Origin: Myotis daubentonii
Lineage: Eukaryota; Chordata; Mammalia; Chiroptera; Vespertilionidae
NCBI RefSeq assembly: GCF_963259705.1
Contig: NC_081840.1
Span: 114,937,074 to 115,001,073, forward strand
DNA: 64,000 nt
Reading direction: 5' to 3'
Part shown: positions 34,926 through 45,441 of the stretch, in pieces
Layout of the letters: each line of letters starts with the position of its first letter
How positions within the stretch are numbered: position 1 is the stretch's first letter
Made by a program: the position numbers and the translations under genes
The notes under the pieces: generated by a model
Database searches by the model: none
What the model was told of the DNA's origin: nothing
What the model saw: only the letters and a program-made list of their open reading frames with translations

Positions 34926-35002
34926 AGGGTAACGTGGGGACAAGGACACATATGTAATATCTTAATCAATAAAAAATATATTAATTTAAAAAAAAGAACA
35001 CA

Positions 35003-35011
35003 CACATAAAA

Positions 35012-35070
<59 letters not shown>

Positions 35071-35072
35071 AA
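35003..35072. repeat. (AAAT)n microsatellite at LINE tail
   Basis: About 17 AAAT units extend the A-rich tail of the element ending near 34993. After it comes 'aaaacccttccaa', the repeat of the target site. Confidence 0.95.
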
Positions 35073-35199
35073 CCCTTCCAAAAGTAAAATTCCGGGAGCA
35101 GATGGCTTCGCTAGTGAATTCTGCCAAACACTCAAAGAAGATTTAATGCCTATCCTTCTCAAACTCTGCCAAAAAACAAATAGATTTACACATTTAAGC

Positions 35200-35393
35200 C
35201 ATCATAGAATATTAGCTGTCTGTATTACTTTTTGCCTCTATTATAGTATTCTTCATTTGATCTGCCTTACTTCTTGGCTTGTTATTTAGAGATTTAGCTT
35301 CTCAAAGAGACCCTTCTAATGGCTAGGTTGATGGTAAAAGCAAGATGAAATAAGTTTCCACGTTATAAAAGCCAGAGCAAAAACCTAGTCTTC
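35200..35393. other. Unassigned DNA
   Basis: Nothing recognised after the L1 RT fragment at 35085-35200. Confidence 0.35.
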
Positions 35394-35612
35394 CAGCCCT
35401 GGCCAGTGTTGCTCAGTTGGTTGGGCATCATCCTGTGAACAAAAAGGCTGCTGGTTTGATTCCCGGTCAGGGCACATGCCTGAATTGCAGTCTCAATCCC
35501 CTGCAGGAGGTAGTCAATCAATGCTCTCATGTTGATGTTTCTCTCTCTCTCTCCTTCTCCCTTTTCCTCCCTCTAAAAATCAGTAGAAATATATTTTTTA
35601 AAAATTTAATCT
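35394..35612 (+). mobile_element. VES-type SINE
   Basis: It has 'ccctggccagtgttgctcag', 'gattcccggtcagggcacatg', a CT-rich part and 'aaaaatcagtagaaata'. Confidence 0.9.
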
Positions 35613-36432
35613 TTCAAATCTCAAGAAAAAATGGATTTAAAACCGAATAAATAAAATTACTTTTTATAATCACACAGTGCTGCTGCAGAGAGAAAATAAA
35701 TGAATGAATTTTCAAATGAATGGGAAAGAAGATAGAGGAAAAATGGATATGGAAAGAAGGAAAAAAGGAAAAGATTGGATTGATAAGTAGAGCTTGACAA
35801 TGTTGTAAACAGATACCCTAATGTAATTCAAAACCCAGCTTTGGATTGAAAAGGAAAAATTTCCTTAGGAAAGCATAACTAGGTAGATTCATATGAGATT
35901 TCCTCCGCCATAGCCTTTTTTTATTTTGCCTATGTACACATTGTCTGCTGATATCAAGGACAAACAGTGGATCTGTGTTTGCAGTTCAGTACCTTTGAAC
36001 CATCAGCACATAATTGTCTATTGTAGCTCCTATTCCAAGATACAGTTTCGAGTACAATCAACTATATTTATGAGTAAGAAAATGGTTGTAAAATTCTAGG
36101 TAAATATTACACTATAACTAATTTAACGATGGCTTAGCTGGAGAAATTTTATAGGTTGTTTCCATTTCAAATAAGAAAGATTTATATTCCAACAGGCTTA
36201 GGAGGACACCTACTGGATTATATGCCCACAAATAATAGTCAGATAAAATAATCCTGCTCATCTTGTCACCAGATGAGACCAGCCTGGAGCAGGCCAGTCA
36301 GTAGTGTGTGGGTTCTTGACTTTGTGCAAGAAAGATTTCACAATATGAGTCCAGGTGATTTTGAGAGTTTGTTTATTAAATCTGGGGGCAGTGAAACAAA
36401 GGAAGGACTTAGGGTAGAAAAAGCAACAGAAG
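35613..36432. other. Unassigned AT-rich DNA
   Basis: No gene or repeat recognised. Confidence 0.4.
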
Positions 36433-36652
36433 TGCCCTCGCTGGTTTGGCTCAGTGAATAGAGTGTCAGCCTGAAGACCAGAGGGCCCCAGGTTAGATTC
36501 CGGTCAGGGGCACATGCCTGGGTTTCGGGCTCGGTCCAACGTGGAGAAGGCAGCCAACCAATGATTCCCTCTCATCATTGATGTTTCTATCTCTCTCTTC
36601 CTCTCCTTTCCTCTCTGAAATCAATAAAAATATATTTAAAAAAAAAAGAAAA
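36433..36652 (+). mobile_element. VES-type SINE
   Basis: It has 'cgctggtttggctcagtg' and 'gaaatcaataaaaatat'. The TSD gaaaaagcaacagaag lies on both sides. Confidence 0.95.
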
Positions 36653-36679
36653 GAAAAAGCAACAGAAGAGAGTCTAGGA

Positions 36680-37395
36680 CAGGGGTGGGCAACCCTGGCA
36701 TGCATCCCAAACATGGCACACCAGTAACTTTTGCTGGCACATGAAACCCTCTCTTATAATCTTCCATTTACACTTTTTTTCTTAATACTGACTTTTTTAT
36801 TTTTCAGATAAATTCAGTGTAGGTGCATCTTAGATAAATAAATAATTTTACATAACAAGTTATCTTAAAGATCATAGACATGGATTGACTAGAGAGGGGA
36901 AGAGCAATTTCTATGCCTCTGCCTTAACTCTCCCTGCCTTCCTAGATCCGACCAGTGTTTGGGTTTCATCCACATATGCTTGTGAATCTTTGTTCTCAGT
37001 GATGAATTTTGTTAAGTCTCATAATAGGAATAGCCTGACGGATGAAAGTAGTAGCTCGTGCATATCTCTGAAGGTCACGAAATATAAACCTGATGTAAAA
37101 TCTCTGTCATCAGTGATGCAACAACAAAAGTCCCACTGATAATATCAAACGGAGTCATAAAGTTTTCTGTCGGACTATCAGTGTACATGTATACATTAAA
37201 AAATAAATGTATTTTTCATCATCATATACTGTGTTTTTGTCGCTCGAATGAATTTTATTATTTCTTCAAGGTTCCTCACATACATACACCTTAAGAGATA
37301 TCAAGTAGGCGTAACATGTTCTCAAAAAATTAGAATTTTGAGTCAGAGATTTTGCTGGTTTTGGTACGCACTCACAAAAAGGTTGCCCACCCCTG
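36680..37395 (+). mobile_element. hAT DNA transposon, internally deleted
   Basis: The terminal inverted repeats are CAGGGGTGGGCAACC and GGTTGCCCACCCCTG. A perfect 8-bp TSD, GTCTAGGA, lies at 36672-36679 and 37396-37403, as hAT integration produces. At 716 bp it is much shorter than an autonomous hAT, and retains only the transposase C-terminal region. Confidence 0.95.
36885..37139 (+). pseudogene. hAT transposase C-terminal (dimerisation) remnant
   Basis: The frame reads CESLFSVMNFVKSHNRNSL and continues with a Lys/Asp-rich end to VMQQQKSH. An 'xLFSxMNxxKSxxRxxLTDE' pattern is typical of the C-terminal hAT dimerisation domain in hAT and domesticated hAT-like proteins. The N-terminal BED finger and the catalytic DDE core are absent, so it cannot transpose. 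Whether the fragment is transcribed is unknown. Confidence 0.7.
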
Positions 37396-37553
37396 GTCTA
37401 GGAGGTGCTCTGCTTTGGCTCCCTAAAAATGTTATAGGAAAGAAGTGAGCCTAAGCCCTGGCCTGGAAGCTCAGTTGGTTAGAGTGTCATCCCATTATGC
37501 CAAGATTGTGGGTTCGATCCCTGGCAAGGGCACATACAAGAAGCAATCAATGA

Positions 37554-38011
37554 GCCCTGACCAGTTTGGCTCAGTGGCTAGAGCGTCAGCCTGCGGACTG
37601 AAGGGTCCCAGGTTTGGTTCTGGTCAAGGGCATGTACTTGGGTTGCGGGCACATCCCCAGTAGGAGATGTGCAGGAGGCAGCTGATCGATGTTTCTCTCT
37701 CATCCATGTTTCTAACTCTCTATCCCTCTCCCTTCCTCTCCGTAAAAAATCAATAAAATGCCGAAACCGGTTTGGCTCAGTGAGTAGAGCGTCGGCCTGC
37801 GGACTGAAAGGTCCCAGGTTCGATTCCGGTCAAGGGCATGTACCTGGGTTGCGGGCATATCCCCAGTGGGAGATGTGCAGGAGGCAGCTGATCGATGTTT
37901 CTAACTCTCTATCTCTCTCCCTTCCTCTCTGTAAAAAATCAATAAAATATATTAAAAAAAAAAAAAGTTTAAAAAAAAATCAATAAAATATATTTTTTTT
38001 TAAAAAAGAAG
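37554..38011 (+). mobile_element. VES-type SINE, itself split by a second VES SINE
   Basis: It is inserted in the outer SINE with target 'aagaagcaatcaatga' (37538 and about 38008). It is a close-to-consensus copy. Confidence 0.9.
37760..37970 (+). mobile_element. VES-type SINE, innermost of a triple nest
   Basis: It is inserted in the tail of the previous SINE with TSD 'aaaaaatcaataaaat'. It is near-identical to its host SINE. Confidence 0.9.
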
Positions 38012-38111
38012 CAATCAATGAATGCATAAATAAGTAGAGCAAAAAATCTCTCTCTAAAATCAATCAATAATTTTTTTTAAAGGTAGTTTTTTAAAAAAAA
38101 ATGAAGTGAGC

Positions 38112-39048
38112 CAAGGCAGGGCTGCTGTTAGCTCACTGGAAAGTCAGAGAAGAAGAAGGCCTTGGAGACAAGATAGGGGGTAAACCAAGATGAGCTGCCA
38201 CTGCCCATGCTCCCCTGGTCACAAGTCCCATGGGGATCCTTAGGTCCTTAGCTCCTAGGAGGCAGTACAAAGTTCGTGCCTGAGAAGGCGCAAGGGTGTG
38301 CGCTAGAACAAGGCCTCACTGGTATCCTTTGTCTTGAGGCTTCTATCTCTGTTCTGTGGGAGGGAATCTTAGGGGAGGGTGTCAGCAGAATATTCGTTAG
38401 CTTTCCAGGTGCATTTCTAATATGCTGATTCATCAAAATGAGCATATTGGGGAGTTTGGATTATTGTTTGGTCTGCTTTCCTGTTTTACTTTTATCTTGG
38501 GTGCCCGGCTCTAATCAGGGTTTGCTATTTGTTCTCCTGACTTCATCCTCCCTGGGTTTAGCTGGCACAAATGGCATTAACTGGGTCTCTGTTCTCTATT
38601 TCCCTAAGCAGAGTGATTTGAGCTCTGTATTCTCTGGTTAGGGAGGAGAGTTGCAAACCATTTGCTCTCAAGTGTCCTTGGTTAGGGAAGGGAAGGTCTT
38701 GAGATTCACTAAGTGGCTGTAAGTCATTCAAATTGTTTGGCCGCCTTTATCTTGTCTCAGTGTCCCCATTCCACTTGCCCAGGAACTTTCCTAGCTTTTT
38801 ACTATCCTGCCTCAATCTGAAAACTGGCTTCAGGGGTAACATCACAATTTCACAAATTCGGGTCAGTAGTGCTCTGACCCTCTATTGTGAAGTAGGGCAA
38901 TGGTTCCCGTGATCTCTTCACTGTGATGATAGCGATCCTGTGTGCCAGCTTTCCAAATAGATTAATGCTGGAAAAGGGAAGTTCTAGAGCCTTTGAAGCA
39001 GTTTCTGATATTGGATTTCATTTCCATATGTAAAAATGGGTTTTTCGC
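38112..39048. other. Unassigned intergenic DNA
   Basis: No gene recognised. Confidence 0.4.
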
Positions 39049-39240
39049 CCTAGCTGGTTTGGCTCAGTGGATAGAATATTGGCCTACAGACTGAAGGGTC
39101 CCTGGTTTGATTCAGGTCAAGGGCACATGCTTGATCCCCAGTAGGGGGCATGCAGGAGGCAGCCAATCAATAATTCTCTCTCCTCGCTGATGTTTCTATC
39201 TTTCTCTTCCTCTCCCTTCCTCTGAAATAATTTTTTTTAA
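39049..39240 (+). mobile_element. VES-type SINE
   Basis: It has 'gccctagctggtttggctc' and 'caattctctctcc'-type CT part. An opposite-strand SINE is inserted in its tail. Confidence 0.9.
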
Positions 39241-39450
39241 ATATATTCTATTGATTCTTTACAGAGAGGAAGGGAGAGGGATAGAGAGTTAGAAACATCG
39301 ATGAGAGAGAAACATCGATCAGCTGCCTCCTGCACACCCCCCACTGGGGAGGTGCCCGCAACCAAGGCACATGCCCCTGACCGGAATCGAACCTGGGACC
39401 GTTCAGTCCGCAGGCCGACGCTCTATCCACTGAGCAAAACCGGCTAAGGC
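39241..39450 (-). mobile_element. VES-type SINE, inserted tail-to-tail
   Basis: A minus-strand copy with TSD tgaaataattttttttaa on both sides. Together with the + copy at 39049 it forms an inverted SINE pair with almost no spacer. Confidence 0.95.
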
Positions 39451-39466
39451 TGAAATAATTTTTTTA

Positions 39467-40199
39467 AATTGGTTTTTCTCCTGCTTATTATATCTTTTTA
39501 AATTACAAGAAACATAAATCATGAGTTCAAGGTGCTTATGAATCCAATGTGCTTACAACAGTAGTAATCTTGGTTATGCAAGAATTTAACCTGGAACTTT
39601 ATAACAATTTCAATATGGATACATTGTAAGAGTATATCAAAGATTCTATGGAGTAGAACAAGTTACTCAATGTATTTGACACTTTTAGGATATCTGTGGT
39701 AATGGCCACCTCCATCCATAGGAATAGGAATGGATTCCTGGCAATCCTGTTTTTGCCATGTGACCCCTCAACACATACAGCTCTGGCCATGCCTGCTAGA
39801 CAACAGGTAGATTCACTGTCCTAATCGGCTAATTGGATTCTTATTCATAAGAATTTAAAATCAGATCTAAAGGAAGACCAAATCAGCTTGTCTCTTCCCA
39901 GTGGATCCATATCTTACTAATGAGGCACTATGTCACAAGCATATTCTTCTTTGAGTACAGAAGTTAGTCTTTGGGACAGAAGTTAGTCTTCAGGGACAAC
40001 GAAAAAAGCAGATATACAGAGAGGAGCAGAGGTGAAACAGAGATTATTCCCTGAGCTCCATTGCACAGTTCCAGGCCCTTCCTAGGGTCTACATACCAGC
40101 CTTTGAGTTTCATGAGACATATAAAATCACCTTTCTTTTGCTAAAGTAAACTCCAGTAGGCTGCTTTTACAGCAGCCATCATAAAAAAATGCTTCACTG
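39467..40199. other. Unassigned DNA, possible old LTR remnant
   Basis: The part at about 39960-40180 ('ggagcagaggtgaaacagag', 'gctccattgcacagttcc') reads like the 3' half of an old MaLR/ERVL-type LTR, but I cannot confirm it. Confidence 0.3.
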
Positions 40200-41313
40200 A
40201 GCAGTTGTGGACATGCTTAAAACATGAAAAAATAAAAACTTTCAGCAAAGATATGGAAGGTATATGGGGGGAAATGTCAGTACAGAAAATGTTAAAGGTA
40301 ATTATAAACAGAGATTAACAAAGGGACAGAAATATGTGAAGCAAAAACTGATAAAACTGAAAGAAGAAATGGGTAAATCGACAATTAGAGATGGAGATTT
40401 CAATGCCTCTCCTTCAATAATTGATAGAACAAAGTAGACCAAAAAAAAAAAAGGAAAGATAGAGAAAAACTCAATATTGACATCAACCAAAATGATACAT
40501 TAAACAATTAGAGAACATTCACCTAACAACACAGAATGCACATTCTTATCAAGTACCAATGGAACATATAGTACTAAAATAGACCATATCCTGGGCCATA
40601 AAACAAATCTCCACAAATTTTTAAAGAACTGAAACAATATAGAATATGTTCTCCAACCACAATAAAATCAAAGTAGAAATTAATAATAGGAAAATCCTGA
40701 TAGAGTTGGAAACTAAACAATACACTTTTGAATAGTTCATGGGTCAAAGAGTAAGACTGAAGGGAAAGAAAAATACAGTAGAATGAATTAAAATGAAAAT
40801 ACAACATATAAAAATTTTCAGGACACAGCTAAAACTAAGGGGGAAATTTATAGCACTAAATGCATACATTAGAATACAGGGCAAGTCACAAATCAATAAT
40901 CTAAGTCCTCATCTCAAGAAGCTAAAAAAGAGCTAAGTAAATCTGAAGCAACAGAAAGAGGAAATATTCAAAATAAGAGCAGAAATCAATGAAATTGAGA
41001 ACAGAAAAACAGTAAAGAAAACTAATGAAAGAAAGAGCTTGTTTGTTGAAAAGATCAATTAAAATAACAATCTCTAGCAAGACTGAAAAAAAGAAAAAAG
41101 AAGGCACAAATTACCAACATCAGAAATGAAACATGACGTATCACTACAAACCCTGCAGGTATCAAAGTGATAATAATGGAATAACACAAGTCACTTCACA
41201 CGCATACATTTGACAACTTATATGAAAGACCAATTCCTCAAAAAGCAGAAACTTCCCCAATGCACCTAATATGAAATAAATCATTTTAATAGCCCTGTAA
41301 TCATTAAGAATAA

Positions 41314-41483
41314 TCTATCATAATAAAAGCATAATATGCTAATTAGACCAGACAGCCAAACGACCTTCCGGAGATCCTTTCAGACGACCTTCCAGACGAA
41401 GCCGATGCTGCAAGGGCTGAGGCAAGCCTCCGCAGCTGCAAGGGCTGAGCCCCTTGCACAAATTTCGTGCATCAGGCCTCTAG
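41314..41483 (+). mobile_element. Short Helitron (first of an adjacent pair)
   Basis: It starts TCTATCATAATAAAAGC with TAATATGC. It ends 'gcacaaatttcgtgc' and CAGGCCTCTAG. Related in sequence to the 3456-3589 copy. It has an internal duplication of the 'gctgcaagggctgag' block. Confidence 0.9.
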
Positions 41484-41485
41484 TA

Positions 41486-41985
41486 TCAATATATTTAAAA
41501 GCCTAAGTGAGCGAACAACCGAACAACCAAATGACCAGTTGACGGGCTACTATAATGCGCACTGACCACCAGGGGGCAGACGCTCAATGCAGGAGCTGCC
41601 CCCTGGAAGTCAGTGCACTCCCACAGCGGTAGCACTGCTCAGCTGACCGACTGGTGCCAAACTCCAGGTTCGCGGCTGGCAAGCACAGCTGCAGCAGCAC
41701 AAGCCTCTCCTACCTCCACAGGAGCGCTACCAAGTGGCGGTGGCAGGCGCAGTGGGACCTGGATGAGCAGGAGCGGCCTGGGTTTGGGCTCCTCCCCGGC
41801 CGGCCGCCTGCTGCTTCATGTGCTGCTACATCCCGCGGGGGATGTTGGACTGCTGGTTTCCCTGCAGGCCGGGATTGGGCCGAAACCAGCAGTCTGACAT
41901 CCCCTGAGGGGTCCCGGATTGCGAGAAGGCGCAGGCCAGGCTGAGGGACCCCACCGGTGCATGAATCCATGCACTGGGCCTCTAG
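41486..41985 (+). mobile_element. HeliBat-type Helitron (second of the pair)
   Basis: It begins TCAATATATTTAAAAGCC two bases after the previous element's CTAG. It holds 'ctgaccaccagggggcag' and GC-rich DNA, and ends 'gtgcatgaatccatgcac' and GGGCCTCTAG. Frames of about 95-120 codons inside it are GC-driven. Confidence 0.9.
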
Positions 41986-42168
41986 TAGTACAAATAAAAA
42001 CCAAAAAGAACCTACAGACCAATATCCCTCACTTATATACACGCAAAAGTTTAAACAAAATATTAGCAAATAAAATTAAGCAATATATATTTTTAAATCA
42101 TATACCATGACCAAGTGGAGTTTATTTCAGGGATGCAAGGCTGATTCAATATTTGAAAAATCAATGTA

Positions 42169-42497
42169 CAGATAGTCCTCAGGTTATGTCGGACTTGACG
42201 TATGTCGTTTCATGGTTACGTCGCCATCTCCTATTAATTTATTTTAAAAACAAGTTCCTATCATTTCTACGTATGTACATATGTGCTTTATGTTTTTTAT
42301 TATTTATTTACCACAAGTAAAGGTCAGGAATTGTTATCTTTCTTTAATTTTTTTTTACTGTTTCACTTCATTACTGCTGTGTATGTGCTCCATGTGAGTG
42401 ACGTAGGTGCTTATGTAGGTGGGTTCCGACTTACGTCGAAAATCGCGTTATATTGCGCCATAGGAACGGACCTTTAATGTAACCCAAGGACCTACTG
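42169..42497. mobile_element. TA-target MITE (Tc1/mariner or pogo-like)
   Basis: The ends are CAGATAGTCCTCAGGTT and, inverted, CAGTAGGTCCTTGGGTT. TA lies on each side. Joining the flanks 'atcaatg-ta-atctaccat' restores L1 ORF2 sequence exactly. A second, internal inverted pair ('gtcggacttgacg' and 'cgacttacgtcg') is present. There is no transposase. Confidence 0.85.
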
Positions 42498-42676
42498 TAA
42501 TCTACCATATTAACAGGCTGAAGAAGAAAAGTCACACAATCCTATCTAGCAATGCAGAAAAGCATTTGATAAAAGTCAGCACCTACTCCTGGTATTCTTA
42601 AGAAAGATAGGAATAGCCTTACTCAAGGTGTTTTCTTTAAGTCTACATAAAACCCTACAGATAACATTATACTTAA

Positions 42677-43144
42677 CTAGAGGCCCTGTGCACGAAAATT
42701 TGTGCACTCGGGGGGGGGGGGGGGGTCCCTGAGCCTGGCCTGCGCCCTCTCACAGTCTGAGACCCCTCAGGGGATGTCTGACTGACAGCTTGGGCCCACT
42801 CCCCGGGGATCAGGCCTAAGCTGGCAGTCAGACATCCCTCTGGCAGCCTGGAGCCCTCGGGGGATATCCAACTAATGGCTTAGGCCCAGTCCCTGCCTTT
42901 AGTCAGACATCCTTAGTGCTGCCGCGGAGGTGGGAGAGGTTCCCACCAGTGCTGCTGCACTGGCCAGCCATGAGCAGGCTTCTGGCTGAGCAATGCTCCC
43001 TCTGTAGAAGCACACTGACCACCAGGGGGCAGCTCCTGCATTGATCATCTGCCCCCTGGTGGTCATTGTACATCATAGCGACCAGTCGTTCCCAGTTGTT
43101 CCACCATAAGGTGAATTTGCATATTACCCTTTTATTATATAGGA
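42677..43144 (-). mobile_element. HeliBat-type Helitron, antisense
   Basis: On the + strand it begins CTAGAGGCC with 'gtgcacgaaaatttgtgcac' (3' hairpin, inverted). It ends 'atattacccttttattatataggA', the inverted 5' end. A 14-base G run follows the hairpin. Confidence 0.95.
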
Positions 43145-43190
43145 AGGATTATATAAGATGGTAAAAGACTGAATGCTCTCTCCTTAAGAC

Positions 43191-44644
43191 CAGGTACTCT
43201 ACCATTTTGTGTATATGGGTGATTTTTAGTTTGATGAAGAAAAAGAATGTGCATTTTCTCCTTTGGAGTAGGGAGATTAGCACATGTATTTTAGATGAAG
43301 TATGTTAGCTGAATTATTCGAATTTCCTTTCATTTAATTTATTTCTGCATATTTCATATGTTGAATTCTGATAAAATATATTAAAAATCGCTTACCTATA
43401 TTTTTAGAATTATAAATTTACTTTTATTCATCACAGTTTTGTCTTACATTCTTTAAACCTGTAAGTTTTTATGAGCAATACATCTTCTTGAGCCATTGTT
43501 CTTTTTATTGATATGAAATATTACTTGCTCTTTCAAGCCTTTTTGCATGAATTCTATTTATCTGCCATTAGCTATATCTGCTTTTTGTTGGTATTTGTTT
43601 TGCAAATTTTTTCGGTTTACTTATTTTAAACATTTCTCTTTGTTTTGTTTCACATGTTTGTGCCTTAAACAGGACATAGTCCAATGTTTTTTCTTTTCTT
43701 AAATCCAATCTGAACATCTCTTGTCTTTTAATAGATGAATCTCACCCCTTCACATTAGTTGTGATGACTGATTTAACAAATACCCTTTTTGTGATATGCA
43801 ATATTGTGCATCCATACATCATGATGACTCCAGATTGTCTCCTTTAACAGAATGTTGTTGATGAATGTGTAGTGGTTTTGTCTTTTTTTCTTTCTAAATG
43901 CCAGGCCATGGCCTCCTTGGGAAATGAGCTGTGCCACAAAACATATTAGAGCTCTGTCACTGTACAGTGAGGGGCTCATTTGAACAGGCACACGCAGCCT
44001 GTGCCTTCAGAATTCTCTGTATAAACAGGGCTGCTCTGGGGGCTCATTACCTTTAAAAAGCAATCCCTGAAGAAACTATGAATCACTTTGATTTCAAATG
44101 GTCATATACAGAAATCATAGTGTAACACAATATATTTTAATTATTAATAATGTGAATTGCGATAACATAATGTACTAATAAAGCACCCCCTAGCAAGCAC
44201 CCATTGTGTTATATATTCAACCCTCATATCATAAAATCTAAACAAGCAATATAAAAAGTCTTCTAAACCACACACACACACAAGCTTTAAATTTCCCCTT
44301 CAAAATAAAAATGAAAGTAGATTGCCATTTGAACCTCCAAAGTCCTCAGTATTCTTTTACTGATTCATGGTAAGGGAAAGAGGCGTAGCTGAAGATATTG
44401 TCCTCCTCCCACCTCCACACAGGGAAGGCCTCACAAGATTAAACACTTTTCCAGTCATTCTCTCTTACAAATTAAGCCCTTTCCCAGAGTCCAAGGTGAA
44501 CAGACATAAACCTATGTATTAGACTATTTGTATCACGTCAAGCAAATTGTTTTCCTGTTCACACTTTTATTCTCAAAACTAACCTGTGTCCCTATATCAA
44601 TTAATAGTTAATAGTTCAGGCCATATAGAACATACCAGGTGTTC
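43191..44644. other. Unassigned AT-rich DNA, part possibly old antisense L1
   Basis: The stretch at about 43400-43790 has the 'ttgtcttttaatagatgaat'-type character of an antisense old L1. The rest is unassigned. A short AC run lies at about 44271-44282. Confidence 0.35.
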
Positions 44645-44662
44645 AATAATTATTTGTTGGAA

Positions 44663-45423
44663 CAAATCAACAAACAACAAGTGTTGGAGAGGATGTGGAG
44701 AAAAAGGAACCCTTCTGCACTGCTGGTGGGAATGCAGACTGGTGCAGCCACTGTGGAGAACAGTATGGAGCTACCTCAAAAAACTAAAAATGGAACTCCC
44801 ATTTGACCCAGTGATCCCACTACTAGGAATATATCCCAAGAAACCAGAAATGCCAATCACAATGGATATATGCACCCCTATGTTCATAGCAGCACAATTC
44901 ACCATAGCTAAGATTTGGAAACAGCCTAAGTGCCCATCAGCAGATGAATGGATTAGAAAACTGTGGTACATATACACAATGGAATACTATGCTGCAGTAA
45001 AAAAAAAAAAAAAAAGGGAACTCTTGCCTTTTGCAACAGCATGGATGGAACTGGAGAGCATTATGCTAAGTGAAATAAGCCAGTCAGAGAAAGATAAATA
45101 CCACATGATCTCACTCATTTGTGGATTATAGAGAACAACATAGACTGATGAAAAGGGACAGACCCAAAGACTGAGAAACAGCAATCAGGCTATCAATCCC
45201 CAGAAGGAAAGTAGGGGAGGGCGAGGGTAAGGGGGAGAGATCAACCAAAGGACTTGTATACATGTATATAAGCCAAACCAATGGACATGGACAACAGGGG
45301 GATGGGAGCATGAGTGTGCAGGGCGGGGGGTAGGGGGAGGTTGGGGGCTAATGGGGGGAATGAGGACACATTTGTAATACCTTAACTAATAATAATAAAA
45401 GTAAATGTTAACAGAAAAAAAAT
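44663..45423 (+). mobile_element. 5'-truncated young L1 (ORF2 end and 3' UTR)
   Basis: It includes the last part of ORF2 and the 3' UTR. The TSD is aataattatttgttggaa at 44645-44662 and 45424-45441. It is 761 bp. Confidence 0.95.
44676..45131 (+). pseudogene. L1 ORF2p C-terminal fragment, still open
   Basis: The ORF2p C-terminal region reads without a stop to 45131: [20 protein letters not shown] (the Cys-rich segment), then PLLGIYPKKPEMPITMDICT and ATAWMELESIMLSEISQSEK. The endonuclease and reverse transcriptase domains are missing because the copy is 5'-truncated. The open frame suggests a recent insertion. Confidence 0.85.
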
Positions 45424-45441
45424 AATAATTATTTGTTGGAA

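Larger units (their letters stand above)
32612..34993 (+). mobile_element. ORF1-type LINE with a canonical L1 3' end (ORF2 deleted)
   Basis: It starts 'gagggagaaactaagatggcgg' directly after the A tail of the preceding element. The 5' UTR is diverged and ORF1 nearly open. Just after the ORF1 stop, at about 34630, the sequence jumps to the end of L1 ORF2 and the L1 3' UTR ('catggatggaactggagag', 'ataccacatgatctcactc'), the same 3' end found at 45018-45420. It ends 'cttaatcaataaaaaatata' plus A-rich tail. So it lacks ORF2 but has a different tail from the other two HAL1-like copies. Confidence 0.8.
37455..38100 (+). mobile_element. Older tRNA-derived SINE split by nested VES SINEs
   Basis: The outer SINE head (37455-37553, 'gcctggaagctcagttgg') continues at about 38012-38100. 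Its flanks share gaagtgagcc(t)aa at 37442 and 38102. It resembles the SINE at 24578-24750. Confidence 0.85.
40200..43190 (+). mobile_element. Old L1 (ORF2) split by Helitrons and a MITE
   Basis: The + strand ORF2 sequence includes 'catatcctgggccataaaac' (endonuclease region), 'gaccaatatccctcac' and 'aacaggctgaagaagaaaag' (RT region). It is interrupted at 41314-41985, 42169-42497 and 42677-43144. It has many stops. Confidence 0.85.

Noticed and set aside
41613..42069. Several open frames of about 95-120 codons
   Set aside because: They lie in the GC-rich interior of a Helitron and its flank. They overlap on both strands.
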